The notes beneath the pieces were generated by a model. That model saw only the letters and a program-made list of their open reading frames with translations, searched no databases and had not been told where the DNA came from. From assembly GCF_003917135.1 (NCBI RefSeq), contig NZ_RPDI01000029.1, positions 1 through 36,780 on the forward strand: a DNA stretch of 36,780 nucleotides. Direction: 5' to 3'. Of the stretch, positions 7,505 through 16,714 are shown piece after piece. How positions within the stretch are numbered: position 1 is the stretch's first letter; each line of letters opens with the position of its first letter. The translations under genes were made by a program, and so were the position numbers. Source of the stretch: Leucobacter chromiireducens (GTDB lineage: Bacteria; Actinomycetota; Actinomycetes; Actinomycetales; Microbacteriaceae).

Positions 7505-8362
7505 TCACGCCCCCACCGTAGCGAACTTCTCGCTCGCATGGTCGGTTCGGCGTGCGCGCTCCCGCCGTGACGCCGCAGCCGAGCGCAGGCCGCGCACCAG
7601 CACGGCAGCGAGGAACAGCGCGGTGATCGTGAGGCCGACGGCCCCGCCGGCGGCGATCCCGAGCTCGCGCGACAGCCAGAGCCCGCCGAGTCCGCCCGCG
7701 ACGCCGATGAGGGCGGCGAGCGGCGGGATCCACCCGAGCCGGTCGGTGAGCGCGCGCGCCGCGGCGGCCGGCCCGATCAGCACAGCTACGCCCAGGATCG
7801 CGCCGACGGCGGGCATCGCCACGACCACCGCGGCGGCGATCACCGCGGTGACGGTGAGCTCGATCGGCCAGCTCCGGAAGCCCGCGGCGGTGAAGCCGAC
7901 GGGATCGAACGTGTGAAAGAGGATGCGGCGGCCCGTGAGCGCGAGCACCGCAGCGGTCGCGAGGAGCACGGCGGCCGTCGCGGTGACGTCCCCCGTCGAC
8001 ACGCTGAGCGGGGAGCCGACGAGCAGCGCCTCGACCGGGATCCCGAGCCCCGGGTTGAGGCTCGTGAGCAGCGTGCCGAGCGCGAACCCGAACGACAGCA
8101 CCACCCCGCTCGTCACCTGCCTGCCCTGCCCGGGGAGTCGCCCGAGCAGCGTCATGAGCAGCACGAGCACGAGCGCGAAGAGCGCCTGGCCGAGCAGCAG
8201 ATTCCAGCCGGCGATCGCGAACACGACGCCGCCGGGGAAGGTCGCGTGGCTGAGCGCCACAGCGAAGAACGAGCGGCGGCGCAGCACGATGAGCGATCCG
8301 GCAAGCCCAGCGAGGACGCCGAGGAGCGTGAGCTCCAGGGCCGCGAGCGCGAAGTAGCTCAT
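7505..8362 (-). CDS. znuB: Zinc/manganese ABC-3 transporter permease, second copy
   Basis: Integral membrane subunit of the metal uptake ABC transporter, 285 residues with about eight hydrophobic helices. It begins MSYFALAALELTLLGVLAGLAGSLIVLRRR and has the ABC-3 permease segment SHATFPGGVV and the conserved cytoplasmic coupling region around FHTFDPVGFTAAGFRSW. The start codon overlaps the stop of the upstream permease (ATGA at 8359-8362), so translation is coupled. With the neighbouring permease it likely forms a heterodimer over one ZnuC dimer. A short basic tail (RRERARRTDHASEKFATVGA) closes the protein. Zinc is favoured over manganese because of the His-rich ZnuA and Zur in the same operon. 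Confidence 0.9.
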   Translation of the reverse strand: MSYFALAALELTLLGVLAGLAGSLIVLRRRSFFAVALSHATFPGGVVFAIAGWNLLLGQALFALVLVLLMTLLGRLPGQGRQVTSGVVLSFGFALGTLLTSLNPGLGIPVEALLVGSPLSVSTGDVTATAAVLLATAAVLALTGRRILFHTFDPVGFTAAGFRSWPIELTVTAVIAAAVVVAMPAVGAILGVAVLIGPAAAARALTDRLGWIPPLAALIGVAGGLGGLWLSRELGIAAGGAVGLTITALFLAAVLVRGLRSAAASRRERARRTDHASEKFATVGA

Positions 8363-9279
8363 GCGCGCACCCCTCGATCCGGATGAGCTTGGGGCCCCTG
8401 CTCGCGCGGGATCCGCCCCGTGGCCGCGCGGCTGCGCGCCGTGCGCGAGAGGGCAGCGATCCCGTAGCCGGCGACGAGGAGCAGCACGACGAGCGCGCCG
8501 GGCGACACGGTGGCCCCTGCGCCAACCGACCACTCGAACGACAACCACAGCCCCGCAACCCCGGCCACGAGCGGCACGCCGATCGCGAGCGGAATGAGCA
8601 GCGCGAAACCGCGGGTGATCAGGCGAGCCGTGGCCATCGGGATCATGAGCAGCGCGAGCACCATGAGCACGCCGAGCGCCTGCACGCCGGCGACGACGAG
8701 GAGCGCCACCGCGATCCCGAGCGCGATGTCCGCGGTGAGCGGGCGAAAGCCGGCCGCCTCGGCGCCCGCGGCGTCGAACGCGCGGAAGAGCTGCGCGCGC
8801 CAGGTGAGCACCACGACGAGGATCGCGGCGGCGGCGACCACGAGGATCTGCCACAGCTGCGCCTCGGTGACGGTGAGCAGCCGCCCGAACAGCAGCTCCT
8901 GCAGCTGCGAGACGTAGCCCTCCTGCCGCGACACGAGCACGATGCCGAGGCTGAACAGGCCGGTCAGCACGACCGCGATCGCCGCGTCAGCGCTCACCCC
9001 GCCCCGGTGCTCGAGCACGGTGAAGAGCACGGCGGCGAGCACCGCGGCCACGACGGCGCCGGGCAGCACGCCGGCCGTTCCGCCGAGCGCCGCGCCGATC
9101 ACGAGCCCGGGGAACACGGCGTGCACGAGCCCATCGCTCACAAACTCGAGCTCACGGAAACTGATGAAGAGCCCCACGATGCCGGCGGCCACCGCGAGGA
9201 TCACCACCGTGACGAGCGCGCGCCACATGAAGGGCAGCGCGAACACCTCGACGGGGCTGTGCGCGAGCAGCACGTCCAT
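8359..9279 (-). CDS. znuB: Zinc/manganese ABC-3 transporter permease, first copy
   Basis: Integral membrane permease of the zinc ABC importer, 306 residues with eight or nine hydrophobic segments. Family landmarks are FISFRELEFVSDGLVHAVFPGLVIG near the N-terminus, the cytoplasmic loop QLFRAFDAAGAEAAGFRP (coupling to the ATPase) and LMVLALLMIPMATARL. The znuC stop TGA overlaps the ATG by one base (TGATG at 9277-9281); a GTG three bases earlier (9282) would overlap as GTGA and is the alternative start. It is adjacent to a second permease of the same family, a two-permease arrangement known in several Gram-positive znu/mnt systems. The basic C-terminal tail is not conserved with the second copy. 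Confidence 0.9.
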   Translation of the reverse strand: MDVLLAHSPVEVFALPFMWRALVTVVILAVAAGIVGLFISFRELEFVSDGLVHAVFPGLVIGAALGGTAGVLPGAVVAAVLAAVLFTVLEHRGGVSADAAIAVVLTGLFSLGIVLVSRQEGYVSQLQELLFGRLLTVTEAQLWQILVVAAAAILVVVLTWRAQLFRAFDAAGAEAAGFRPLTADIALGIAVALLVVAGVQALGVLMVLALLMIPMATARLITRGFALLIPLAIGVPLVAGVAGLWLSFEWSVGAGATVSPGALVVLLLVAGYGIAALSRTARSRAATGRIPREQGPQAHPDRGVRA

Positions 9280-10064
9280 CACTCCCCGGTTTCCCGCGTC
9301 GTGGTGACCGTGTGATGATCGAGCTCCACCGTCGCGTCGTGGAACGCGTGCTGCACCGCGTCGAGCGTCAGCGCCTCCGCGAGCGGCCCGTACCCGGCCG
9401 GGTGGCCAGGCTGGTTCGGCTCGTGCCCGCTCGCGAGGAGCAGCACGTGCGAGCAGGCCTCGCGCGCGATCTCGAGATCGTGCGTTGACACGATGATGGT
9501 GCGGCCCTCGGCGCGCAGCTCGGCGACGAGCGCGAGGAGCACCTCGCGGTTCTCGCGGTCGAGGCCATTGAACGGCTCGTCGAGGAGGAGGAGCTGCGGA
9601 TCGGAGACGAGCGCCCGCGCCAGGATCCCGCGCTGCTGTTGCCCGCCGGACAGCTCGCCGAAACGGCGATGCGCGAAGTCGGCGAGGCCCACGCGTGAGA
9701 GCGCCGCCGTGACCGCGGCGCGCCCCGCGCTGCCGATCGGTCGCAGCGCGCCGCGCGAGCGGTACAGCCCCATCGTCACGACCTGGCGGAGCGTCACGGG
9801 CAGCGTGGTGTCACGCGTGTCCGCCTGCGGCAGCGAGCCGACGCGCGGCCTCGCGCGATCCGGCGTTGTTCCGAGCACGTGCACGCTCCCGGCCGTGCGC
9901 TCGGCGAGGCCGAGAATGCCGCGGAGCAGCGTCGACTTGCCCGAACCGTTTGGCCCGATCAGCGCGAGCGCGGCGCCCTCGGGAAGCGCCAGCGTGAGGC
10001 CCTCGACCCTGGTGGCGCCAGCGTAGCCGAACGCCGCGTGGTCGAGTGCGAGCGCTGCGATCAT
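9279..10064 (-). CDS. znuC: Zinc ABC transporter ATP-binding protein
   Basis: ATPase that powers zinc import through the ZnuB permeases, 261 residues, cytoplasmic. Visible motifs are Walker A GPNGSGKST (37-45), the Q-loop around LPQ (78-80), signature LSGGQQQR (138-145), Walker B LLLLDEP (158-164) and the switch histidine in IIVSTHDLE. The C-terminal end is His/Asp-containing (FHDATVELDHHTVTTT), common in ZnuC-like ATPases. ATG 10064 overlaps the znuA stop by one base (TGATG), and its own stop overlaps the next gene. The four genes znuA-znuC-znuB-znuB therefore read as one translationally coupled unit. Confidence 0.94.
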   Translation of the reverse strand: MIAALALDHAAFGYAGATRVEGLTLALPEGAALALIGPNGSGKSTLLRGILGLAERTAGSVHVLGTTPDRARPRVGSLPQADTRDTTLPVTLRQVVTMGLYRSRGALRPIGSAGRAAVTAALSRVGLADFAHRRFGELSGGQQQRGILARALVSDPQLLLLDEPFNGLDRENREVLLALVAELRAEGRTIIVSTHDLEIAREACSHVLLLASGHEPNQPGHPAGYGPLAEALTLDAVQHAFHDATVELDHHTVTTTRETGE

Positions 10065-11221
10065 CACTGCAGCGTACTCGGAAGCGGGGCGACCGTCGCT
10101 CCCCACGCGTCCAGGATCAGGCGCGTGTTGTGAATGGTCGCGCTCAGGTAGGTGTCCGCGCCGCTGCCCGGCGCGCCGAGCGAGTCGGCGTAGAGCGAGT
10201 CAGCGTCCACCACCGTGACGCCGGCCTCCTTCGCGATCGTCTGCGCCAGCTTCGGACTCATCGACGACTCGACGAAAATCGCCGGCACCTTCAGCTCCGT
10301 GATGCGCGCGACGAGCGCGTCGATGTCCGCGGCGCTCGGCTCGGCGTTGTCCTCAAAGCTCGGCAGGATCGACCCGGCGAACGCGATGCCGTAGTCGTGC
10401 AGGTAGTAGCGGAGCGAGTCGTGGCCAGTGACGAGCACGCGGTCCTGTGCGGGCACCTCGGTGAACTGCGCGGCGGCCCACACGTCGAGCGCGCTGAGCT
10501 GCTCACCGTACGCGGCGCTGCGGCTCTGGTAGTCGGCGGCGTGCTCGGCGTCGATGCGCGCGAGCTCCGAGCCGATGTAGGCGGCCATCTTCGCGGCGTA
10601 GCGGGGCGAGGTCCACAGGTGCGGGTTCGTTGCGCCGTGATCGTGGTCGTGCTCGTCGGCGTGGTCGTGCGCTTCGTCGGCGTGATCGGCGTGATCGTGC
10701 GCTTCGTCGGCTGCGGCGTCGGTGGCGTGATCGTGATCGTGATCCGCGTGCTCCGTGGCGGCCGCCCCGCCGACGGCTTCCGCTTCGGCCTCACCCTCCG
10801 CGGTGATCGCGGTGGCTTCGGCGAGGTCGATCCCATCGCTCGCGGTGATGATCTCGCCGGCGAACCCGGAGGCCTCGATCGCGTCGTCGACGAAGGTCTC
10901 GAGACCGGCCCCGTTGACGATCAGCACGTCCGCTTCCCCGAGGGCCAGCAGATCGGCCGGGGTCGGGTCGAAGTGGTGCGCGGAGCCGCCCGGCGCGAGC
11001 AGCCCGGTGAGCGCGATGTCGTCGCCGCCGAGCTCGTGCGCGAAGTCGGCGAGCTGCGTGGTGGTCGCGACGACGCGCAGCGCGTCCGGGTTCGCCGCGG
11101 CGTCGGCGCCCGAGTCGGCGGCGCAGCCGGTGAGCGCGAGCGCGGCGACTGCGGCGAGCGCGGCGCCGGTGCGCAGCAGGTGCTGGGGGGTGCGGCGCGC
11201 GCCGCGGGAGTGAAGCGTCAT
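10064..11221 (-). CDS. znuA: Zinc-binding lipoprotein of ABC importer
   Basis: Extracytoplasmic solute-binding protein that captures zinc for the ZnuBC importer, 385 residues. A lipoprotein signal ends with lipobox LTGC (C33). Ligand motifs of cluster A-I proteins are present: AHHFDP (H81/H82), NPHLWTSP (H200), TGHDSLRYYL and DADSLY near the C-terminus. Between them (about 157-195) is a long His/Asp/Ala loop with more than a dozen histidines (HADHDHDHA... AHDHADEHDHDHG), the hallmark that separates zinc from manganese binders and thought to scavenge zinc. First gene of the operon. The promoter upstream (11251-11280) is overlapped by two Zur-box-like palindromes. ATG 11221 follows AGAAAGAG. 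Confidence 0.95.
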   Translation of the reverse strand: MTLHSRGARRTPQHLLRTGAALAAVAALALTGCAADSGADAAANPDALRVVATTTQLADFAHELGGDDIALTGLLAPGGSAHHFDPTPADLLALGEADVLIVNGAGLETFVDDAIEASGFAGEIITASDGIDLAEATAITAEGEAEAEAVGGAAATEHADHDHDHATDAAADEAHDHADHADEAHDHADEHDHDHGATNPHLWTSPRYAAKMAAYIGSELARIDAEHAADYQSRSAAYGEQLSALDVWAAAQFTEVPAQDRVLVTGHDSLRYYLHDYGIAFAGSILPSFEDNAEPSAADIDALVARITELKVPAIFVESSMSPKLAQTIAKEAGVTVVDADSLYADSLGAPGSGADTYLSATIHNTRLILDAWGATVAPLPSTLQ

Positions 11222-11236
11222 GAGGCTCTTTCTAAA

Positions 11237-11251
11237 TGAGAACGGCTATCA
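11237..11251 (-). promoter_or_regulatory. Zur box-like operator, proximal
   Basis: TGAGAACGGCTATCA (plus-strand reading) fits the actinobacterial Zur pattern TGA-N9-TCA, with 4 of 6 arm bases symmetric. It begins on the last base of the -10 box and covers the predicted transcription start of znuA, a classic repressor position. The match is by eye, not by scoring. Confidence 0.6.
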
Positions 11252-11280
11252 CTATAACTTCTCGTGAGAACCATTCGCAA
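11251..11280 (-). promoter_or_regulatory. znuA operon promoter
   Basis: Minus-strand TTGCGA (11275-11280), an 18-nt spacer and TATAGT (11251-11256) form a good housekeeping promoter. The spacer contains the inverted repeat TTCTC-GT-GAGAA (11259-11270). Confidence 0.65.
11265..11279 (-). promoter_or_regulatory. Zur box-like operator, distal
   Basis: TGAGAA-CCA-TTCGCA has 5 of 6 arm bases symmetric and overlaps the -35 hexamer. Its centre is 28 bp from that of the proximal box, and both read TGAGAAC in the same direction. Two dimers could block both promoter elements. Confidence 0.55.
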
Positions 11281-11307
11281 CAGCGCTGCGGTGGCGCTGG
11301 GTATTCC

Positions 11308-11369
11308 CAGCGATTCGGCGTGTCCAAGTCTTTTCCCCCACTTGTTGGCTTGGTTTCGCCGAATCGCTG
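11308..11369. repeat. Long interrupted palindrome between divergent genes
   Basis: Perfect 13-bp arms CAGCGATTCGGCG (11308-11320) and CGCCGAATCGCTG (11357-11369) flank a 36-nt centre. Inside it a second in-register 5-bp pair, CCAAG (11324-11328) and CTTGG (11349-11353), follows symmetric 3-nt gaps. The element lies between znuA and the divergent unknown exported protein, ending 14 nt before the -10 box of the latter. As RNA or single-stranded DNA it would fold into a long hairpin. Confidence 0.6.
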
Positions 11370-11382
11370 TGGACACTCCGCC

Positions 11383-11388
11383 TAAGCT
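11383..11388 (+). promoter_or_regulatory. -10 box for a leaderless start
   Basis: TAAGCT lies 6 nt before the ATG at 11395, and no ribosome binding site precedes the ATG. A leaderless transcript is expected. Confidence 0.55.
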
Positions 11389-11394
11389 GGGCGC

Positions 11395-11976
11395 ATGCCT
11401 CGCCCACCGTTCCCCCAGCGCCGCGTCGCCGCCGCCTTCGCCGGGGCCGCCGGCATCGCGGTGGCCATCGGCGCGGCGACGATCCTCCCGGCGAACCTTA
11501 CCGAGGCCGGGCGCACCGCGATCGAGTGGGCACCCACGCGCGACGCGCTGATCGCCGGCTGGGCGGCGGAGCCCAGCTTCGACCCGATCGACCCCGCCAC
11601 ACTCACGCTGCTGGAGCGCACCCCGGGCGACGGCTTCTTTTTCGCGGTGACCACGCAGGCCGGCCGCACGGTGATCGGGATCGCGACCGCGGACGGCGAC
11701 GGCGTGCAGTGCAGTGCGCCGGAGCACACCCCCAGCGCTCACGGCGCGGGCTGCGCGAGCTGGTCCGGCGCGAGCGGGCCGCACCTCTACGCCTGGGCGG
11801 CCGCCGACGCGAGCACGTCGATCGGCTACCGCCACGAGCTCCTGGCATTCGCCAGCGAGGACGAGCTCGACGTGTACCTCAACACTCACCCCGGCCTGCC
11901 GGATCCCCTGATCACCCCGCTGCCCTCGCACGAGGGACGCGGCGGTACGGCGCACGCGCCTACGCTGGGGGCATGA
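11395..11976 (+). CDS. Small exported protein of unknown function, paralogue 1
   Basis: 193 residues beginning with a basic stretch and a hydrophobic segment (RRVAAAFAGAAGIAVAIGAATILPA), which is a signal peptide or N-terminal anchor. The rest is predicted to be extracytoplasmic. I do not recognise the family. It shares with its downstream neighbour an ordered set of motifs: TLLERTP (residues 64-70), GDGVQCS, a second Cys about 16 residues later, and GYRHELLAFASEDELDVY. The two cysteines could form a disulfide. The genes overlap by ATGA at 11973-11976, so this is a tandem duplication. The C-terminal 25 residues, absent from the paralogue, overlap the promoter of the next gene. Confident as a gene, no function assigned. 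Confidence 0.82.
   Translation: MPRPPFPQRRVAAAFAGAAGIAVAIGAATILPANLTEAGRTAIEWAPTRDALIAGWAAEPSFDPIDPATLTLLERTPGDGFFFAVTTQAGRTVIGIATADGDGVQCSAPEHTPSAHGAGCASWSGASGPHLYAWAAADASTSIGYRHELLAFASEDELDVYLNTHPGLPDPLITPLPSHEGRGGTAHAPTLGA
11961..11966 (+). promoter_or_regulatory. -10 box inside the upstream coding region
   Basis: TACGCT lies 6 nt before the ATG at 11973 and within the last codons of paralogue 1. It gives the second paralogue a possible leaderless promoter of its own. Confidence 0.45.
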
Positions 11977-12473
11977 GCTCCCAGCGTCGCGTCGCCCCAG
12001 CACTCGCCATGACCACCGCGATCGCGGGTGCCATGACCCTCGCCGCGCTCTTCCCGCTGAACGCGAGCGGCAGCTGGTCGGCGCAGCCAGACGAGTGGGA
12101 GACCGCACGCGCGACCCTCCTCACACCCCGGGCCGGGAACCCGCATGCAGAGGCCGTGCTGCCTGACTCGATCACGCTGCTGGAGCGCACCCCGGACGGC
12201 GACTTCTTCTACGCGGCAGACACCCGCGACGGGGCGCTGCAGACCGGGATCATCGACGTGAACGGCGACGGTGTCACCTGCTCAGGCCCGGTCGACGCCC
12301 AGGAACTCGCCTGTGGCACGCACGCGTGGGACAGCGCCTGGTACTACGCACTGTGGGTGCAGCGCACCCCGGGAGACACCGGCGGCTACCGCCACAAACT
12401 GCGCTACTTCGCCACCGAGGCCGAGTACGACGCATACTGGGAACTCAACTCCACGGAATACCCCCGCGCGTAG
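11973..12473 (+). CDS. Small exported protein of unknown function, paralogue 2
   Basis: 166 residues with an N-terminal hydrophobic segment (LAMTTAIAGAMTLAALFPL) acting as signal peptide or anchor. The mature part shares TLLERTP, FFYAADT, GIIDVNGDGVTCSGP, a following cysteine (ELACGTH) and GYRHKLRYFATEAEYDAY with paralogue 1, in the same order. Aromatic residues are frequent in the second half (WDSAWYYALWV). No family is recognised. ATG 11973 overlaps the upstream stop (ATGA). The stop codon TAG (12471-12473) is itself the first half of the TAGGCT -10 box for the next gene, an unusually tight packing. Confidence 0.82.
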   Translation: MSSQRRVAPALAMTTAIAGAMTLAALFPLNASGSWSAQPDEWETARATLLTPRAGNPHAEAVLPDSITLLERTPDGDFFYAADTRDGALQTGIIDVNGDGVTCSGPVDAQELACGTHAWDSAWYYALWVQRTPGDTGGYRHKLRYFATEAEYDAYWELNSTEYPRA

Positions 12474-12476
12474 GCT
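12471..12476 (+). promoter_or_regulatory. -10 box overlapping a stop codon
   Basis: TAGGCT lies 6 nt before the GTG at 12483, and its first three bases are the stop codon of paralogue 2. A GGAGGG sequence between box and start could also act as a ribosome binding site on a longer transcript, though it is too close to the GTG to be ideal. Confidence 0.5.
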
Positions 12477-12482
12477 GGAGGG

Positions 12483-13877
12483 GTGAGCTCCCCCGCACCC
12501 GATCTGCCGGCCACCGCACTCGAACTTCGTGCGGCGCTGCACGCGGGCGAGATCTCCGCGCGCGAGGCCACGAGCGACGCGCTCGCACGGATCGCGGCGG
12601 CTGCGTCGCTCGGATCGTTCGTCTCGCTCGCCGCCGAGCAGGCGCGTGCCGCGGCGACCGCGGCCGACGAGCGCTTCGCACGCACCCCGCGCGACGAGCG
12701 GCGCGGACTTCCCCGCCTGCACGGGATGCCGCTCGCGCACAAGGATCTCACCGACGTCGCCGGCCTTCCCACCACGCACGGCAGCGCTGCGGTGGCGCGC
12801 ACGGTCCCGAGCTCCGACAGCCCGGGTGTCGCGGTGCTGCGCCGCGCTGGCGCGCTCGCCCTCGGCAAGACGCAGGTGCCCGAGTTCGGCCTCACCGGCT
12901 ACTCGGAGAACCGCATCGCGGGGCCGGCGCGCAACCCCCTCGATCCCGAGCGCACCGCCGGCGGCTCGTCGGGTGGCAGCGCCGCGGCCGTGGCTGCTGG
13001 ACTGCTCCCCGTCGCGCCGGGAAGCGATGGGGGCGGCTCGATCAGGATCCCGGCTCTCGCCTGCGGACTGATCGGCCTGAAGCCCGGCTTGGGTGCGGTG
13101 CCGACGGATCTGGCGCGCGGCCCGCTCGACGAGTTCGGTGCGCCACGCCTCACGGTGACGGGACCGCTGGCGCGTACGGCGGGTGACGCGGCGCTCCTCT
13201 TCGATGCCATGCGCGGCGCGCACGGGGAGCCGGCCGTCGCCGCGGTCGAACGCGCTGGCGAGCTGCGCGGGCTGCGGATCGGCGTCTCAGCGGACTCCCC
13301 GTTCGAGCCGGCGCACCCGGTGCCGCTCGCCCCGGAGGCGCGCGCCGCGCACGGCCGCGCGGCCGAGCTGCTCGCGGCGCTCGGCCACCACGTCGAGGAC
13401 GCGGCGATGCACTACGACTCGCGGTACCCGCACGCGTTCGGCATCGGCTGGACGGCTGGCCTGTCGCTGCTCGAACTCGCGCCGGGCGACGACGAGCGCC
13501 TCATGCCGTTGACCCGACTGTTTCGCGAGCGCGCGCTCGCCAGGCGGCGGGACGATCACCTCACCGCGGGGAGCCGCCTGCGCGCATTCGCCGCGGACGC
13601 GAGGGCCCAGTGGGGCGCCTACGACGTGGTGCTCACCCCGGGCCTCGCCATGCTGCCGCCGCGCATTGGCGCGTTCACGTCCCTGCACCCCGACGAGGAC
13701 TACCGCCTGCAGTGCGAGTGGGCGCCGTTCACGTCGATGGTCAACGTGGCCGGCCTGCCGGCGATCGCGATCCCGATCCTCGTGACCCCTGGGGGGCACT
13801 CCTTCGGCGTGCAACTCATCGGCCGCGCGGGCGCGGAGGAGACGCTGCTGCAGCTCGCGGCGCAACTGACGAACTGA
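12483..13877 (+). CDS. Amidase signature family enzyme
   Basis: 464-residue amide hydrolase. The amidase-signature triad is intact: K87 in PLAHKDL, cis-Ser S162 in the GGSSGGSAAAVAAG stretch, and nucleophile S186 in GSDGGGSIRIPA. The spacings K to S (75) and S to S (24) equal those known for GatA. It is unlikely to be GatA itself because gatC and gatB are not adjacent and the C-terminal half diverges; general amidases acting on small amides are the better guess. No signal peptide, so cytoplasmic. GTG 12483 begins MSSPAPDLPATALELRAAL, and a TAGGCT box lies 6 nt upstream. It may be read with the two exported proteins before it, but a separate promoter is likely. Confidence 0.92.
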   Translation: MSSPAPDLPATALELRAALHAGEISAREATSDALARIAAAASLGSFVSLAAEQARAAATAADERFARTPRDERRGLPRLHGMPLAHKDLTDVAGLPTTHGSAAVARTVPSSDSPGVAVLRRAGALALGKTQVPEFGLTGYSENRIAGPARNPLDPERTAGGSSGGSAAAVAAGLLPVAPGSDGGGSIRIPALACGLIGLKPGLGAVPTDLARGPLDEFGAPRLTVTGPLARTAGDAALLFDAMRGAHGEPAVAAVERAGELRGLRIGVSADSPFEPAHPVPLAPEARAAHGRAAELLAALGHHVEDAAMHYDSRYPHAFGIGWTAGLSLLELAPGDDERLMPLTRLFRERALARRRDDHLTAGSRLRAFAADARAQWGAYDVVLTPGLAMLPPRIGAFTSLHPDEDYRLQCEWAPFTSMVNVAGLPAIAIPILVTPGGHSFGVQLIGRAGAEETLLQLAAQLTN

Positions 13878-13886
13878 AATCCACTC

Positions 13887-13913
13887 TTGCGAGATACCCT
13901 AGGGGGGTATAGT
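13887..13913 (+). promoter_or_regulatory. copZ promoter
   Basis: TTGCGA (13887-13892) and TATAGT (13908-13913) are separated by a short 15-nt spacer that is almost wholly occupied by the CsoR-type operator. Confidence 0.55.
13894..13910 (+). promoter_or_regulatory. CsoR-type copper operator
   Basis: ATACCC-TAGGG-GGGTAT is a perfect inverted repeat with the TACCC...GGGTA half-sites and G-tract typical of CsoR operators. It lies between the -35 and -10 elements before copZ and copA. Copper binding to CsoR would release repression. No csoR gene is in this window. Confidence 0.75.
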
Positions 13914-13945
13914 CTCGGGGTGTTCCCACCGAGAAGGAGTTCAGC

Positions 13946-14167
13946 ATGAGCACCAGCACCAGCACCAGCAACTTCACCGTTACCGGCATGACCTGCGGCC
14001 ACTGCGAGATGTCCGTGCGCGAGGAGGTCGAGGCCATCACCGGCGTCACCGGCGTCGAGGTCAGCTCGAAGACGGGCGCACTGAGCGTCGAGACCGACGG
14101 CACCGTGAGTGACGAGGCGATCACCGCCGCCGTCACTGAGGCCGGCTACACCGCCGCCCGAGCCTAG
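13946..14167 (+). CDS. copZ: Copper chaperone (heavy-metal-associated domain)
   Basis: 73-residue single-domain metallochaperone that carries Cu(I) to the CopA ATPase. It has the HMA motif GMTCGHC with Cys pair C17/C20 and the full beta-alpha-beta-beta-alpha-beta pattern, ending [11 protein letters not shown] Ser/Thr repeat (STSTSTS) forms the N-terminus. The ATG follows a GAAGGAG ribosome binding site. The CsoR-type operator and promoter lie about 35 nt upstream. copA follows after a 248-nt gap with a long palindrome, so both may share a transcript with unequal expression. Confidence 0.95.
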   Translation: MSTSTSTSNFTVTGMTCGHCEMSVREEVEAITGVTGVEVSSKTGALSVETDGTVSDEAITAAVTEAGYTAARA

Positions 14168-14219
14168 CCCCCCCATCCCCCGTCTTCCCGCCCCCTCCCA
14201 GTCCCCGCCCCCCGCTCCC

Positions 14220-14290
14220 GGATCGGGGTCAGTTTGTGCGGGTGTCGGCCCCGGGAGCCCCGCGACACCCGCACAAAGTGACCCCGATTC
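14220..14290. repeat. Long imperfect palindrome between copZ and copA
   Basis: 28-nt arms (14220-14247 and 14263-14290) pair with two mismatches around a 15-nt G+C-rich loop. Outside the arms the left flank is C-rich and the right flank G-rich, so pairing could extend to well over 150 nt in RNA. The arm contains ACAAAGTG and CCGATTC, words also found in the element at 17794-17867. It could act as a partial terminator or RNA stability element setting the copZ:copA ratio. Confidence 0.6.
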
Positions 14291-14336
14291 AGGGGGAGGC
14301 GAGGCGGGACAGGGCAGGACGGGACAGGACAGGACC

Positions 14337-14360
14337 GGGGCGGAACGGGACGGGGCAGGG
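14337..14360 (+). other. G-quadruplex motif before copA
   Basis: Four G-runs in the order G4-N6-G3-N2-G4-N2-G3 meet the usual quadruplex rule. They sit in a longer purine tract (about 14292-14362) of repeated GGGACAGG-like units on the sense strand, about 55 nt before the copA start codon. Confidence 0.45.
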
Positions 14361-14415
14361 CAGCGCAGCGGCGCACCACCCACAGCACAGCGAGCACGGA
14401 AGGAGCAGTCGGCCC

Positions 14416-16668
<2,253 letters not shown>

Positions 16669-16714
16669 CGGAAAACGTACACATGCGGGGTGAGGTCGGA
16701 AGGAAGTGATTGGT

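Noticed and set aside
10635..10760. Tandem DNA repeats inside znuA as an independent repeat element
   Set aside because: They encode the His/Asp-rich loop expected in zinc-binding ZnuA; the repetition follows from the protein.
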